Assembly (NCBI GenBank): GCA_026260175.1
Contig: JAKCWW010000765.1
Location: 1-57,107 of the forward strand
Direction: 5' to 3'
From: Reticulitermes lucifugus
Lineage: Eukaryota; Arthropoda; Insecta; Blattodea; Rhinotermitidae
DNA: 57,107 bases
This document shows, in pieces, positions 1 to 10,565 of the stretch (within the stretch, counting starts at the first letter, position 1; every line of letters starts with the position of its first letter). The notes beneath the pieces were generated by a model that worked only from the letters and a program-made list of their open reading frames with translations, was not told the origin of the DNA and did not search any database. The translations under genes were made by a program, and so were the position numbers.

Positions 1-219
1 CGAAGTCACTGCGTGGTTGCGTGCACAGGCGGCGGAGTTCTATGACATCGGAATACAAAACCTGGTACCCAGGCTAAACAAATGCCTTGACAAAGGTGGT
101 GGTTATGTTGAAAAATAGCTAAAGGTATGTGTTAAGAGTTTTTTCACTCAGTTTTGTTAATAACTATTTTAAAAAAATTTTATTGCGTTTGTATCTCTAC
201 TTTCTGGATAACCCTCGTA
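1..219 (+). mobile_element. mariner-type transposon, 3' end (truncated by window start)
   Basis: An open frame at 2-118 ends in the residues DKGGGYVEK and a TAG stop. It has the mariner transposase C-terminal pattern: an aromatic/helical stretch, then N/R-K-C-hydrophobic and G-x-YVEK. About 80 bp of AT-rich 3' UTR follow. The element closes with the TIR-like end CTTTCTGGATAACCCTCGTA near 199-219. The family is the DD34D Tc1/mariner cut-and-paste transposases. Only the last 38 residues are present, without catalytic residues, so activity cannot be judged. Confidence 0.75.
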
Positions 220-2090
220 TAATTGTATTTTACTTGTGAGAATGTGCTTTAAATTGCTCCGAAATCTTTGTGGTCCATAGTGACAGAATTATTACAGAAA
301 ACCAATGTATGTGTTACCAATGAACCACAAAGGGTTGAAGTAAGGCATAACAAAATTGTGTGTGATCTCAGTATGTTTGTATTTGTAAATAGGTGTAAGT
401 TTCTTTATAACCTGACAGTACAATCTGTGCTACTCATAATACAGGAAACCAATTTTTATGTGTTATTTAGGGCACAAAAGAGATAACAGTAAAATCTCAT
501 TACTGAGATGTTGTTACACTGAGGCCACATAAGAAATTTGATACATAACTCACCTCCAAATCTCTCTTAGGCTGTTATGCTTCCTCCTCCTCTATTCCCT
601 TCCAGGCATCTAGGTGTTATCAAGCACTTTGGGCTGGATAGGAACAGAATAAGCAGAGTGTGGGAAGCCTCTTACCATGATCCTCATTGTCTATGGAACT
701 TCTGTCCCTGGCCTCAGTATTTTTCGTTAAAAATACTGTGTACTTTAAGGTAAAGGTAAGGTTGTCCTTGTACATTCCATAAAGGCATATAGGGGGTGTG
801 GAGGTAGCATGCCACTCATTCTTAACCTCAGCACTAGATGCACTTGTTTTTATTTATTGATAATATTGATTATTTAAAAGTGTGGCTTCGAAAGTTTACA
901 GCTGTGATGATTCTTAGAAAAGAGTTCTACTTTTACCACCAACAATAAACAAAGTGTGGTGGTATGCCATTGTTCTGTGTTATATATCACATCCAAGAAT
1001 TGATCTTCCTGCTTTTCCGCTAGCTCTTGTGGCACACACCCTGCTATGAAAACTAAAACCATGTCCTTATTTGCTATTGTATCATGTTGAATTACACTGT
1101 GAGATAAGAAGTGTGGTATGGTAATCATCTTACATGGATGTTGTTGGTGAGGGATTAGTTCTGGTGTGTACGGTAGTTGTACATATACTGCACTGTCTGT
1201 GATCAAATGTTTAACATTTTATTAGTATATACACTATTACTGGCAGATTGTACATAGAATATATACATTTTTAATATTTTTGGTAGGCTGGTCATGGATC
1301 CTTTGAAATTGCTTTCTGGCCCCATGAAATTGAAGCTTTTATTATATTCATAGAGGTCTAAAGTGATTTCACAAATGACAGTCGATCCTGTTCCAAGATA
1401 GGACCATGCAACCATTAATCACTAGTCATGTGGAGTCTCAAATGACACTGTGTAAGGTTCACATACAGTAGCAAACAACAGTTTTGCTTTCTTGCTATGA
1501 AACTATGTTAGACTCCCACAAGTTCAGTTCTGTTGTTACTATGGAAAGAAAATTATTTTCTGAAAAGGGGTACATAATTCTAATTAGTGATAATATATGT
1601 ATTTTGTTTCAGAGCCATTTATTTTATGGATTAGTGTTTACTACTGTATTCAGTGTTATTTTTTAAAGAATTCCAGTAGAGTGACACATGGAACCACCGA
1701 TGTTACTGACTGGCATTTATTTTGGTCATCAGCAAAATATTGATAGTGTTTTCCAGTACCTTGCCATGATATTCCCCTCTGCTTTGTGTGCAAGAGTCCA
1801 TTCTTTCTTTGGTATGTTGGTAGCCTTTAAACTGCATTTACTGAACTGTGTTTGTGCAGCAGTATATTACATGTGCATGTGACCACATATCCTGTCCAAG
1901 ATTATGGACTGTAGCTAAATGAGATTACAAGAACTTAAAAGGGTTGGGGGGGTAGGGGGACCAGCAAACACGTTTGATTACCACTGGATGCTACCTGATC
2001 ATATTTTTTAACCCCTGAACACTATCATACATAAGGAAAAAACATGTTGTCATGTCACAGAAGTGGTCACTGGATTAAACACTGAAACAT
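220..2090. other. Upstream non-coding sequence
   Basis: Apart from a SINE remnant at 748-842 I see no gene, RNA or intact element here. The open frames are short, lack codon bias and have no recognisable domains. Confidence 0.5.
748..842 (-). mobile_element. SINE-A 3' fragment
   Basis: The reverse strand carries the tail module common to the SINE-A copies in this window: the 'AGTGCTGAGGTTAAGAATG' block, a GTGGAG-type stretch, then a tail rich in GGACAA and CCTTACC. The tRNA-like head is missing. Confidence 0.55.
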
Positions 2091-2092
2091 AT

Positions 2093-2151
2093 ATATATAT
2101 CTTATGCAGACAAATGTACACTGTGTACATTTGTCTGCATAAGATATATAT
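2093..2151. repeat. Near-perfect 59-bp palindrome
   Basis: The left arm 2093-2121 and right arm 2123-2151 are exact reverse complements around a single base at 2122. The arms read outward from GTGTACATTTGTCTGCATAA into (TA)n. The sequence ACTGAAACATAT flanks it on the left and recurs at about 2181, just to the right. This could be a tiny foldback element, a template-switch product or an assembly artefact. Confidence 0.8.
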
Positions 2152-2296
2152 AATTACAAATGTATGGTACAAGTAACGTACTGAAACATATCTTTATATA
2201 CGTGCTGTTCAAGTTCTTGTGATGAATTCTGAATTGTGAAAGTGAACTTATTTAGTGTTCATTCTGTCAGTCACTGTAATTAAGTGTAAATATGTG

Positions 2297-2420
2297 AAAT
2301 TTGAGGTTCTTACAGCAGTGACTCCGAAGTTTACTGTCATCTGGTATGTGATTCCACATTGTTTGGTAGAGATGCCTGTTTACCAAACTACACCACATCA
2401 TGCTGCAGAAGACAGTAGTT
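2297..2420. mobile_element. Foldback family FB1 copy, short
   Basis: FB1 is the commonest foldback family here. A + strand half begins GAGGTTCT-ACAGC and runs through a CTTCTGGGATGTGA-like block to TGGTAGG. A reversed half follows (ACCAA-CTACAC, then CAGAAGAC). The copy shows both halves with the middle largely lost. An apparent peptide, EVLTAVTPKF, is a by-product of the repeat and not evidence for a gene. Confidence 0.65.
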
Positions 2421-2892
2421 TGGAAGTGGAAAGATGTTTATGTATAGTGTGTACCTTAATTTAGCCTTTGTCATATGTGGATAGGTTCAGAAGGTACAGT
2501 ACAGAACAAGAATATGTGTAAATGAGACAAAGGTTTAACCTTTTAAAGACCTACGTGAATGCATGTAGGAAAGAAATTCATTTTATATATTTAGGCAACA
2601 AGGAAATTTACAGCATTTTGAAGACATGCTACGTAATCTGTGTTTTGTTTGCCACAAAATGCCGTTGATTTCATAATTTTATCTTTTTCTGTTCAAATAA
2701 TGTTTTTCATAAATCATGTGCTAAAATGTAAATACCCACCCCGGAAGGATAAATGTTAATACCATACTTCTTTTTTAGAATGACAGCTGGAGAATTTAGT
2801 GCGTCAATTCATTACACAAATTACTCAACATTGTGTGTCAAAAGGAACTTAGTGTAATGAGGATACTCATTTCGGTACAGTGTGATGTGTGG

Positions 2893-3215
2893 GTGATATT
2901 ATTATGGAGATGAAGTCATGGCACAAGTGATGGGTTGTGCATGTAGCAGTTGTGGGATAGAAGGAAGAGGGATGTGTGCAAAGTTTTGGTCAGGAAACCT
3001 GAAGAAGAGAGACTGTTTAGAAGACCTAGTTATAAATGGGAGCATAATCTTAAAGTGGATCTTAAAGAAATGAGGTGGAGTGTGTGCACTAGATCATTGA
3101 TTCAGAACAGGTGCCTCTGGTGGGCTTGTAAACATTTTGACAAAAGGTAGGAAATTTCTGGATTACCTGTAGAACTATTAGCTTCTAAAGAAGGACTTAA
3201 GTAGATGTGTACCAT
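2893..3215 (+). pseudogene. Non-LTR retrotransposon (LINE) ORF2 C-terminal relic
   Basis: The broken translation follows the usual C-terminal tail of insect LINE ORF2: a WAGHV-like start, a K-PE-R-GRP-R-WE-type stretch (here VRKPEEERLFRRPSYKWEHN), KVDLKEM, W, then QNRCLWWACK. Stops and frameshifts interrupt it upstream and downstream. The family encodes endonuclease plus reverse transcriptase. Nothing catalytic is present here. Confidence 0.75.
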
Positions 3216-3794
3216 TTGATATGTGGCTGTGCAGTTTTTTTTGTAGTGAGGGACTTTAAAAGTTAAACCTTTGCCAGCTGCAGAAGGTAAAATAAGAGCA
3301 CTGAGGCTTCATGAAATTTGTATTTAGGTTGCTGTATGGTTGCAATAGGTAGTGAACATTGCTGACAAAAATGTGAAATTTTGTACTTTGGTGACATCAT
3401 AAACATACATACAGATGTTTGACATTCTTTTCTCTGTGTGTGTGCATGTGTGAAAACTTACTGAAGGGCAACAATGCAAAGCTTTGAGGTTATGTGATAC
3501 TTGAGGTTTGTACAGTGGTCTTCTGGCATTTTAGACCTTGTAGACTGGTAAATAATTACTGACATTTTAGAGCAGCACACTGCCTCCAGCTTCAGGGTGA
3601 AAGAGTCCAAATCTTCTTCATGAAGCTGCTGTTAATTTGGTGAAAATAAAAATCTCAACACATATTCAGGGAATTAAAGTTGTCCAGCCTTATGGCTTGC
3701 TAGTAAAGAGGCTAGTGTAGAAGTAAAGACTGAGGAAATTAAGTTAATGTTCATGTTTCATCAACATAATGTAAGATAATCAGCATAAAGAGTG

Positions 3795-4375
3795 TTACGA
3801 AGTGACTTGAAAGTGTGGCAGAGTTCAAATATTTAGGAACAGCACTAACAAGTCAAAATTATATGTACAAGGACACAAAGAGCAAATTGATTAGGGAATG
3901 CTTGCTGCCATTTGGTTCCAAATCTTTGGTCTTCCTGCTTGCCATCTAAAAGCAAAGATTAGGTACATAACTATAATTTGCCTGTTTTAAATGGATATGA
4001 AACCTGGTCTTTTGCATTAATGGTAGAACATAGGCTCAGGGGGTCCAAAACAGAAAGCTATTTGGAACTAAAAGGGAAAAGTAACAGTGGACTGGCAAAA
4101 ATTGCATGAGGAGGCTCCTGATTTATACTTCTCACCAAATGTGGGGGGAGAGGGGGGCTGGCATGCATGGGAAAACAGATGCACATAGTTTTGATAATAA
4201 TAATAGGAAAGAGACTGCTTGGAGGACGGTATAGAAGGGATATTAAAATGGATCTTAAGTAGTATGTGAAGGACGTGGGCTCATTCGTCTGGCTCTGGAT
4301 AGGGACCGCTGTGAACACGGTACTGACAACTAAAGCCCCTTACTTCAGTTGGTGACTAGCTGGTAACCTACCAGC
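3795..4375 (+). pseudogene. LINE ORF2 relic (second copy, same family)
   Basis: Conceptual translation in shifting frames gives FKYLGTALTSQN near 3825. Then come Y-K-D-K-S-K-L-type residues, an NGYETWSFAL block near 3990, and R-G-R-Y-R-D-IKMDLK-like residues plus a DRDRCEHG stretch near 4300. This is the order of the thumb and C-terminal segment of insect LINE reverse transcriptases. Indels and a G-rich expansion near 4140 break it. Confidence 0.75.
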
Positions 4376-4560
4376 TTGATCGTAGCACTCCTGCTCGGTG
4401 TGTGGGGTTAGGCGACTGGTTACAAATGCTTTCCTACTGCAATTTACAGATTAAATCGCACCCGTATATTTTAATGCTAGGATTTTCAACTGTACTCAAG
4501 AAATGATCAAAGCAAACTAGTCAAGATTCTCATGGAAGTAATTTCTATTTACCGTATAAC

Positions 4561-4642
4561 ACTTATCACAATATTCCACCGGATACGCTTCCGGTGAATG
4601 ACAAAAGAAAGATGCTTTGCGTTCGAGAGTAGAATAGTCAAG
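4561..4642 (+). promoter_or_regulatory. Presumed core promoter / 5' UTR of PTPN9
   Basis: This is the sequence directly upstream of the start codon. It holds a perfect 7-bp inverted repeat, CACCGGA (4577-4583) and TCCGGTG (4590-4596), whose arm includes an ETS-like CCGGAAGC core on the reverse strand. The start lies in CAAGATGG, with A at -3 and G at +4, a good context. AAGATGGC also resembles a YY1-type initiator-downstream motif. No TATA box is obvious. The transcription start is not determined. Confidence 0.4.
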
Positions 4643-4675
4643 ATGGCTGCTGCTCTATCTGCAGAGCAAGAGCAG
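4643..4675 (+). CDS. PTPN9: PTPN9/Ptpmeg2, coding exon 1 (start codon)
   Basis: Eleven codons encode MAAALSAEQEQ and end at the donor CAG|GTGAGA. Joined in phase 0 to the exon at 38230, this gives ...EQEQ-ATRYFIDE. That matches the start of the CRAL-TRIO N-terminal region of PTPN9 proteins, where an acidic E-E-Q stretch precedes A-T-x-x-F-x-x-E. PTPN9 (MEG2) is a cytosolic tyrosine phosphatase whose Sec14-like domain binds lipids and targets secretory vesicles. The start was chosen because it is the only ATG giving an in-frame short exon with a consensus donor and the right residues. The distance to exon 2 (33.6 kb) makes the link an inference. An upstream alternative exon cannot be excluded. 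Confidence 0.72.
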
Positions 4676-4679
4676 GTGA

Positions 4680-6825
4680 GAAGAAATTTTTTAATTTATA
4701 TGCCGTTTTTAAATAAATAGTTCTTCTTGTGTGTTATTGAAATTAAGTTTAAGGCCAGACGGATTAAGCATCGCATTAGATTTGCATGAAAATGGAATGT
4801 GCTCTAAATGTAAGTGGAAACAGTTCAATGTCTCTGGCATGTCAAGTGATGCCAAGATAACACCTTGTAAACTGTGCTTGCTCATGCTGTGAAACAAGGA
4901 AGCTTTCCAAGGTAACTTCATTGATCACCTGTTTATACTGAAGTAAGTACCGAACTACCACTCTTTAGTAAGAAATTATTTGGCGTGGTGTAATTTGCGT
5001 ATTTGCATGCTTTATATTGGGTGTATACCAAGGACACATGTTTCTGACAGGACACGTGTGAAACTTTAACTTGATCCACAATTGTACTTATTAGTAAAAA
5101 TTGTGATATACTGGCACGTGGCAGCGGTACTTATTTCCAAGCGTCAATTTGAGATGTCGAACTGTGGAAGCCGATTAGCAACAACAACAAAAATACGCTT
5201 GCGGCAGCTGGAAAAGTCATTGACTACCTGTGGCTCCAAAAGCCAGTGCCAAGTTTTGCTCACAGAATGACGGGCTAGACTGCTTGGCGTGAATATCCCT
5301 AGGGATAGCACTATCGATCGAAGCTTGGTTCCCCACTCCACCAGTTCGAAATCGTGATTACTTTTCGGCTCGGCGCCTTTATCCGTTTCGTCCTTGATGC
5401 ACAATTTAAAAACAGACAAAATGCATACAGAATATATTATCTTTTGTATTTGTTAGATATCTTTGGCTGATGAGAAGTTTCTAAAAAATGAAAAAAAGGT
5501 GTGTGTGAGCGTGGGCTCAAGACATGGTACCCTTTGAGTTAGCAATACCGGAGGAACGGAATAATTTTATCCATTTCGAATTGTATGTGTGTGAGATTAT
5601 TTTACTTCTGGTTGTGTTGATTGTGTTAAATTGTGACAGTTATAATCTTTGTATGGGTCTATGAAATAGTATCGACTGACATCTAACTGCGTACACGTGA
5701 CAACACCATATTAATCGTATCAGCAATAAATGTTGGTCCCAATAGTGCTGGGAAGGATTTGATGTTACATTAATAATCCAAACTGAAAAACGGATTTTAT
5801 AAAAAAATTCGTAGCTAACTTATTGTTAATATTTGGCGTTTACTGGTAATTGTACTAAACACGAATCTCAATCTGTCTGGTACCGCGGTCCCCGTTTCCA
5901 AAATTACCTCAACTCACGAACCCCGAAGGTACAACTGGCGGTAACACGTTTTGAATAATTACAAACAAAATACATAAACTGCAAAAAATTTATAAAGTCA
6001 ATGTAAAAATTTATTACAAAAGCGTGGTTTTCCTAGCTGTAATGGCAATAAGTCTAAGATTATGAGAAACCACAAGGAAAGGAACTTTGTTCTACTGAGC
6101 AGAATGTACATAGTGTTACACCAATATTCGAGATAAACCCATTTTGTAGAATAATAAACGTGTGCAATGAAATATTTTTTTGTTGTAATTTATGACAGGA
6201 GGATAAAAATAATCTTGTGGACAGGCTGGAGGGGGCTGCGGGTCACACTTTGATTTTACTGCTCTAAAGAACTATGTACGTCCTGCGTGAACGTTAAGAA
6301 TCTTTGCATTTAGCTCACACAATGTATTTGCATGTTTCTCACGGTTTTTTAAATAAACAGCGATTGGTCTTTTGTAACAGAAGTTGCAGTGCTTTCTGTG
6401 TGTTAGGAACTGAATTTTAAGGCGAGTAGGCGAGTTTCATGCTTAAAAAGGGTTGGTTAACTATTGACATTCTCCTCTCACATACATACGCCTGCTACTT
6501 AAAGAGTGATGTAATTATTTACGAGAAAACACGAATGAGTCAATCCAGCGGCAGTGGGTGGAGGATCCTCTTTTTGTGGTTGTAAAGTTGGCGTGGAGAC
6601 ACACACAGTGTATGGCAAAGTCTGTGCAGTGACTTAATTGCTTATTATAAGGAAGGCTGTATAATGTGAGAGCCCAATGTTTAAGACGGTTTAACGAAGC
6701 AGTTTGCTTGAATACATGACACCAAGATTTTGCATGAAAAGACGTGTAGTGACATTTTAGATTATGTTTATCGACGAAACGAATTGATATTTTATATTAG
6801 AATTTCATGCTTAGTGTTTGGAAAT
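4680..6825. other. Intron 1, no recognised feature
   Basis: I find no convincing exon or complete element here. 5980-6270 is AT-rich with a G-rich end (near 6230-6250) and may be the edge of a decayed DNA transposon, but no matching terminal repeats were found. Confidence 0.4.
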
Positions 6826-6829
6826 CGTA

Positions 6830-7030
6830 ATTGCCGAGTAGCTCAGTCAGTACAGTGTCTAAACTACTTGCTGGAAGATCGGAGAATTGGGTTTCGAGTC
6901 CCGACGGGGTCGAAGACTTTTTTTCTACGTGTTCTCGTCCAATATCCACTGGATATCCGGAGTAAAGCGACTTGGTCGTGAAGCGAACACATCACTCTCC
7001 CCCCGCCCCTCACATAGCGCCATAGGCTAA
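6830..7030 (+). mobile_element. SINE-A, full-length tRNA-derived copy
   Basis: The head GCCGAGTAGCTCAGTCAGTA resembles a pol III A box. GGTTTCGAGTCCCGA near 6891-6905 is a good B box. The unique body follows (TCCAATATCCACTGGATA, then GTAAAGCGAC-TGGTCGTGAAG), matching the other SINE-A copies in order. No acceptor stem pairs, so this is not a tRNA gene. Confidence 0.75.
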
Positions 7031-7795
7031 GAGAGACTGGAGCTGTGCCTCCACTAGTTTCTTAGTTATAGGCTGATGTTTAATTACGGACGAAGTGTAT
7101 GAAAGAGCTTTTTTATGGGCAGAAAATGAGGAATTACTTTACATGGACTGGTTGTGTATTTGCCATCAGTACTACACCTTGGCAATATTAGTTGTGTGCG
7201 CGCGTGAAGTTTGAAACTGTAGACAATAAAATAAGCATGTAGGCCTACAAGTGGATTAAGTCTTTTCTGTGTGCGTCATGGGGCGTCACGATGACATCAG
7301 GTTTCTTGAAATCTGCATTCATCAGGCGAGAATTTGGAAGGAAGGTTTTGGTGATAGAACGCCCTTACACGTGGTTTTCGTTAAGTGACGTCGTATAAGC
7401 CGGTCGGAACTTGTTCTTTTAAACCAAGCTAAGTAGCCGAGAAATTGCAAGCCGTTGTTCCCATCAGTATAAGCGTACTATGAGTATATGTCAATTCTCA
7501 ATGTGAAATTGATTGCTGTTACGTTCAGACACATCAGATGTTCAAAATGCTGTCCTTGTGCTCGCAGGCAAGCTTCACATCTCATTATACACGTTTCGTA
7601 ATACTCGCCGTAACACTTCTTTGGAAATGGCCGAAATGGTTCGTCGAATTTTTATACTATTCCACATGTAAACAGGCAATTTCCGATATACAGTGGGCCC
7701 AGGAACCAACAGAAATAGCCTACAATTTTAACCTTTATACATCTTATACTTTTAATATGCACCTTTATTGTTAATTTGTAATTTATAATCTAAAA

Positions 7796-7838
7796 GTCCC
7801 TGATGATGATCCCACCAAAGGATCGTAACATGTCGGGC
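7796..7838 (+). ncRNA. Hammerhead-ribozyme-like motif HH1 (decayed core)
   Basis: Stem I is GTCC (7796-7799) with GGGC (7835-7838). The core CTGATGA lies at 7800-7806. Stem II is GATCC (7808-7812) with GGATC (7820-7824). Next come GTAA (7825-7828) where GAAA is expected, a two-pair stem III AC/GT around AT, and the triplet GTC ending at 7834. The A-to-T change in GAAA should weaken or abolish catalysis. One extra T lies between the core and stem II, as in every copy here. The layout is that of minimal type I hammerheads known from Penelope-like elements and retrozymes. Confidence 0.6.
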
Positions 7839-8056
7839 AAGTTCACTGTGACTGTATTGTATAACATAACACGGTATGATAAAGAGTGCATTTGTTGGGT
7901 AAAGTGGTGTGGATTCGTCGAATATTGTCGTTCAGTTCTGCTGTGTGTGGATTGTTGACAAACTTTGCTTTTCAGTTTTTCTTTTATATTTGCATTTGGC
8001 ATAAGTTAAAGTTAAACCAACTAATGCACAAGAATTATTAACAAAGTATATTTGTA

Positions 8057-8100
8057 ACCCCTACATACGTTTCGGTAAGCAAGTTGCCATCCTCAGAGGG
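8057..8100 (-). ncRNA. Hammerhead-like motif HH2 (left arm of FB2)
   Basis: On the reverse strand: stem I CCCT/GGGG (last pair U-G), core CTGAGGA (position 7 is tolerant in hammerheads), stem II GGCAA/TTACC with one mispair, GAAAC, loop GTAT, then triplet GTA. It differs from HH3 at three positions, two of them in the stem II region. Confidence 0.6.
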
Positions 8101-8466
8101 CGCATCAAAGAATCACAAGTATCTATGGCATCCAGATACACATACATTTGGCATTATAATGGAAGTAAACATGCCGCCACAATATTAAAATGAATAGATG
8201 CCTATAGTCATAAAACTAAACGTTAAGAGTAAATAATACAATGTGTCAAAGTCAGCGATGTAAGCTAATACTTTATATAACACAGTAAACATTATTATAG
8301 AAAAATATTGTTAATGATTCGACTTAGACGTTTAAAACATATAAACGATTTTTAAAAACGTTTTACTGTCTGTTGGCCATGTATATAATCATATAGTTGA
8401 TCTACCTCGATCTCGTCCTGTGGCTTGCGATGTTGTGTGTCCAGTGAGGTGTCGTGTACTCTTGCG

Positions 8467-8509
8467 CCCCCTGAGGATGGCAACTTGATTGCCGAAACGT
8501 ATGTAGGGG
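8467..8509 (+). ncRNA. Hammerhead-like motif HH3 (right arm of FB2)
   Basis: Stem I is CCCC (8467-8470) with GGGG (8506-8509). The core CTGAGGA lies at 8471-8477. Stem II is GGCAA (8479-8483) with TTGCC (8489-8493), five perfect pairs. GAAA (8494-8497) follows, then C, loop GTAT, and GTA (8503-8505) with predicted cleavage after 8505. All conserved core bases are present. The one deviation is an extra T at 8478. Confidence 0.65.
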
Positions 8510-8569
8510 TTACAAATATACTTTGTTAATAATTCTTGTGCATTAGTTGGTTTAACTAAAACTTTTGCC

Positions 8570-9690
8570 TTTCAGTATTTTGCTTCTGTATATGCTCTCA
8601 TCTTCAACTCTTCTTTATGTCCAGCTTTGATTCCATACTACGAAATCGTTTTACTGATCATCACCGACTTGGATAGGTACAGCATCATGCGGCCATTTTC
8701 GATTAAATTTGCGGTGTCATTTACTGTAGGATGAATTTTTAGCGTTTGATTCTGAAGGTTAGTCCATGTCGATGAAAGAACGTAACTGATTTGCGGCATC
8801 TTGTATGTGAGTCACTGCACATCCATGCTTGTGCCGAACTAGTCTTGGCCGGTTCGCAATTAAAGTCACGTTCGCAGCGTCATAATTTGAGAACCTTGCA
8901 GACGACTCGGGCCACGTAGTGCCGTATATAGTATTTGTGACCCTATTATCGGGATTTTAATTGTAACTTTCTTTTTGTTTTATCTTTATTTTCTGACATA
9001 TGCTTTACCCCGGAGCGGTATTTGAAAGGCGATCCGTAAAACTGGATTTAGAATTTACATTGCAAAGTACTGAAATAGATTCTGCTTATACAGGATGATT
9101 ATAAAGTACGTAATGCATTGCTCATAAAATGGTTGCGAATAAATTTTAAAGTGGTGCAAGAATCATATCGATATGGCATTTCATTTAGGGTATACATCCA
9201 CTTAACATGAGGTATTTACAATCAAAGTTGACAACCGTTTTCCTGGTCTGTGCATTGGGCATTGAGGACCAACAAAATGGCCTCCGCGAAGTCCCAATCT
9301 TACTTCATGTTACTTCTTTTTTGTGGGGTTGGGCCAAAGAGGAAGTCTATTGATCAAAGCCAAGAGCACTTGAACTGGAATAACAAGTTAGGGGTGCTTC
9401 TGCCGTTGTTCCTCTTGTCTTCTTAAGGAAAAGTGTTGAGTCTATGCCTTTCAGGTTACAGACGTGTGTTCACAATTCTTGGGCCGGTATGGAAATATTA
9501 CACTAAATGGTAATGTATGGGCTTTAACACGGTGCAAGAATTGTAGCAATATGGCATCCCAGTTAGGAGATACAGCCAGTTAACGACACGTATTTGCTTT
9601 GCAGTCACCCGGTATTGCAGGGGTTTCAGCATTTTTTACTGTGTGATCTACTTTTCGAAATAGTGGAACCTTCAGAAACAATACCAGATT
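8570..9690. other. Intron 1, no recognised feature
   Basis: Two short similar blocks, near 9140-9230 and 9530-9600, each pair 'TGCAAGAAT(CAT/TGT)' with 'ATGGCATxxCA'. They hint at an old internal duplication. No element ends or coding sequence were recognised. Confidence 0.35.
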
Positions 9691-9696
9691 TAGTTT

Positions 9697-9770
9697 TCAG
9701 GTTTTCACCGCACCTTGAAGATGGCGGCTGTATGCTCCTCCGAAACCCAGAAGAACACGAAACAAGTTTT
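9697..9770 (+). mobile_element. FB1 fragment (core region)
   Basis: Matches the centre of FB1: CTTGAAGATGGCGGCTG, then GCTCCTCCGAAACCCAGAAG. No arms were recognised. Confidence 0.5.
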
Positions 9771-9837
9771 TTGAACTGTAAAAATCAAACATTTACGACT
9801 TTAAGCACCAAAAATACAAAATTTCTACTCGCATACC

Positions 9838-10020
9838 TGTCGGAAAACTGAAGGGAAGAGACCACTAGGAAATGTAGGCGTAGGCTGTGGGGTAATATTG
9901 AAATGAATTGTGAAGAAATGGGCCTGGAGGGTGTGGACTGATTTATCTGTCTCAGGGCAATGTGCAGTGGCTGGCTGTTTTGAACACGGTCATGAATTTT
10001 CGGCTTGACTAAAAAGTTGT
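9838..10020 (+). pseudogene. LINE ORF2 C-terminal relic
   Basis: Shifted frames show residues of the K-R-PLG-R-RRW-IEMN-E-GLEGVD-DLSQ-Q type, matching the LINE tails at 2893 and 12858. It is truncated at both ends. Confidence 0.6.
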
Positions 10021-10400
10021 AACACTTTTGACCGTGTGAGCGACCATTAGATTTCAAAGGAGGACTCTGCTCCATGGAGAGTTTGTTAGTGAAAAGAATT
10101 ATGTATACTTAAATATATCTATTTTAAGGGTAGACTGGTTACCATATGCCCGGCACCTGTCACACTGTTGCGGAAAGCGTTACCGTAACAGCTTACGGAA
10201 AGTAGTGTACTAGGACTAGCTGTAAATGAGGTACAGTGTTCTTATACAGAATGCCCAAGCAACGGTGCAAAACTACACACACGCTATCTAGCTGAGATAC
10301 GAGTGCTGTTAACTTTGCGACATTTGAGGTTTTCGCGGCGGTGATTGTGGACATCTTCACAACGTGTTGTGTGATACACGAGCGTTGTTAGCTATTACTC

Positions 10401-10565
10401 CAGGGGTGCACAAGTTTTCCAAAGATCTAGGGGAAACCTCAAAATTGTAGACGCCGGGAGGGTGACATGAAGCAAGTTCCATACTGGGGACCCACAAATA
10501 TTAGGCGTCACTGTATATGATTTTGTCGTTATGGCGATCTGCCGCCGGGAATGTGTTCACCCCTG
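10401..10565. mobile_element. hAT-type MITE with perfect 8-bp TSD
   Basis: The terminal inverted repeats are CAGGGGTGCACAAG (start) and GTGTTCACCCCTG (end). The flanks TATTACTC at 10393-10400 and TATTACTC at 10566-10573 are identical, the 8-bp duplication typical of hAT insertions. It is 165 bp and non-coding. A relative lies at 26577-27237. Confidence 0.85.

Larger units (their letters stand above)
8011..8556. mobile_element. Foldback element FB2 with inverted ribozyme ends
   Basis: The left arm 8011-8105 and right arm 8465-8556 are reverse complements differing at only about three positions, so the element is young. Both arms begin at GTTAAACCAACTAATGCACA and end inside a hammerhead-like motif pointing outward. 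The 360-bp middle (8106-8464) has no coding capacity. No clear target-site duplication was found. The arrangement could be a Penelope-like element with inverted terminal pieces, a non-autonomous retrozyme in head-to-head dimer form, or a DNA foldback that captured the motif. Confidence 0.8.

Noticed and set aside
2255..2464. Possible gene with EVLTAV peptide, repeated at several loci
   Set aside because: The peptide is encoded by the arm of the FB1 foldback family and recurs with the repeat.
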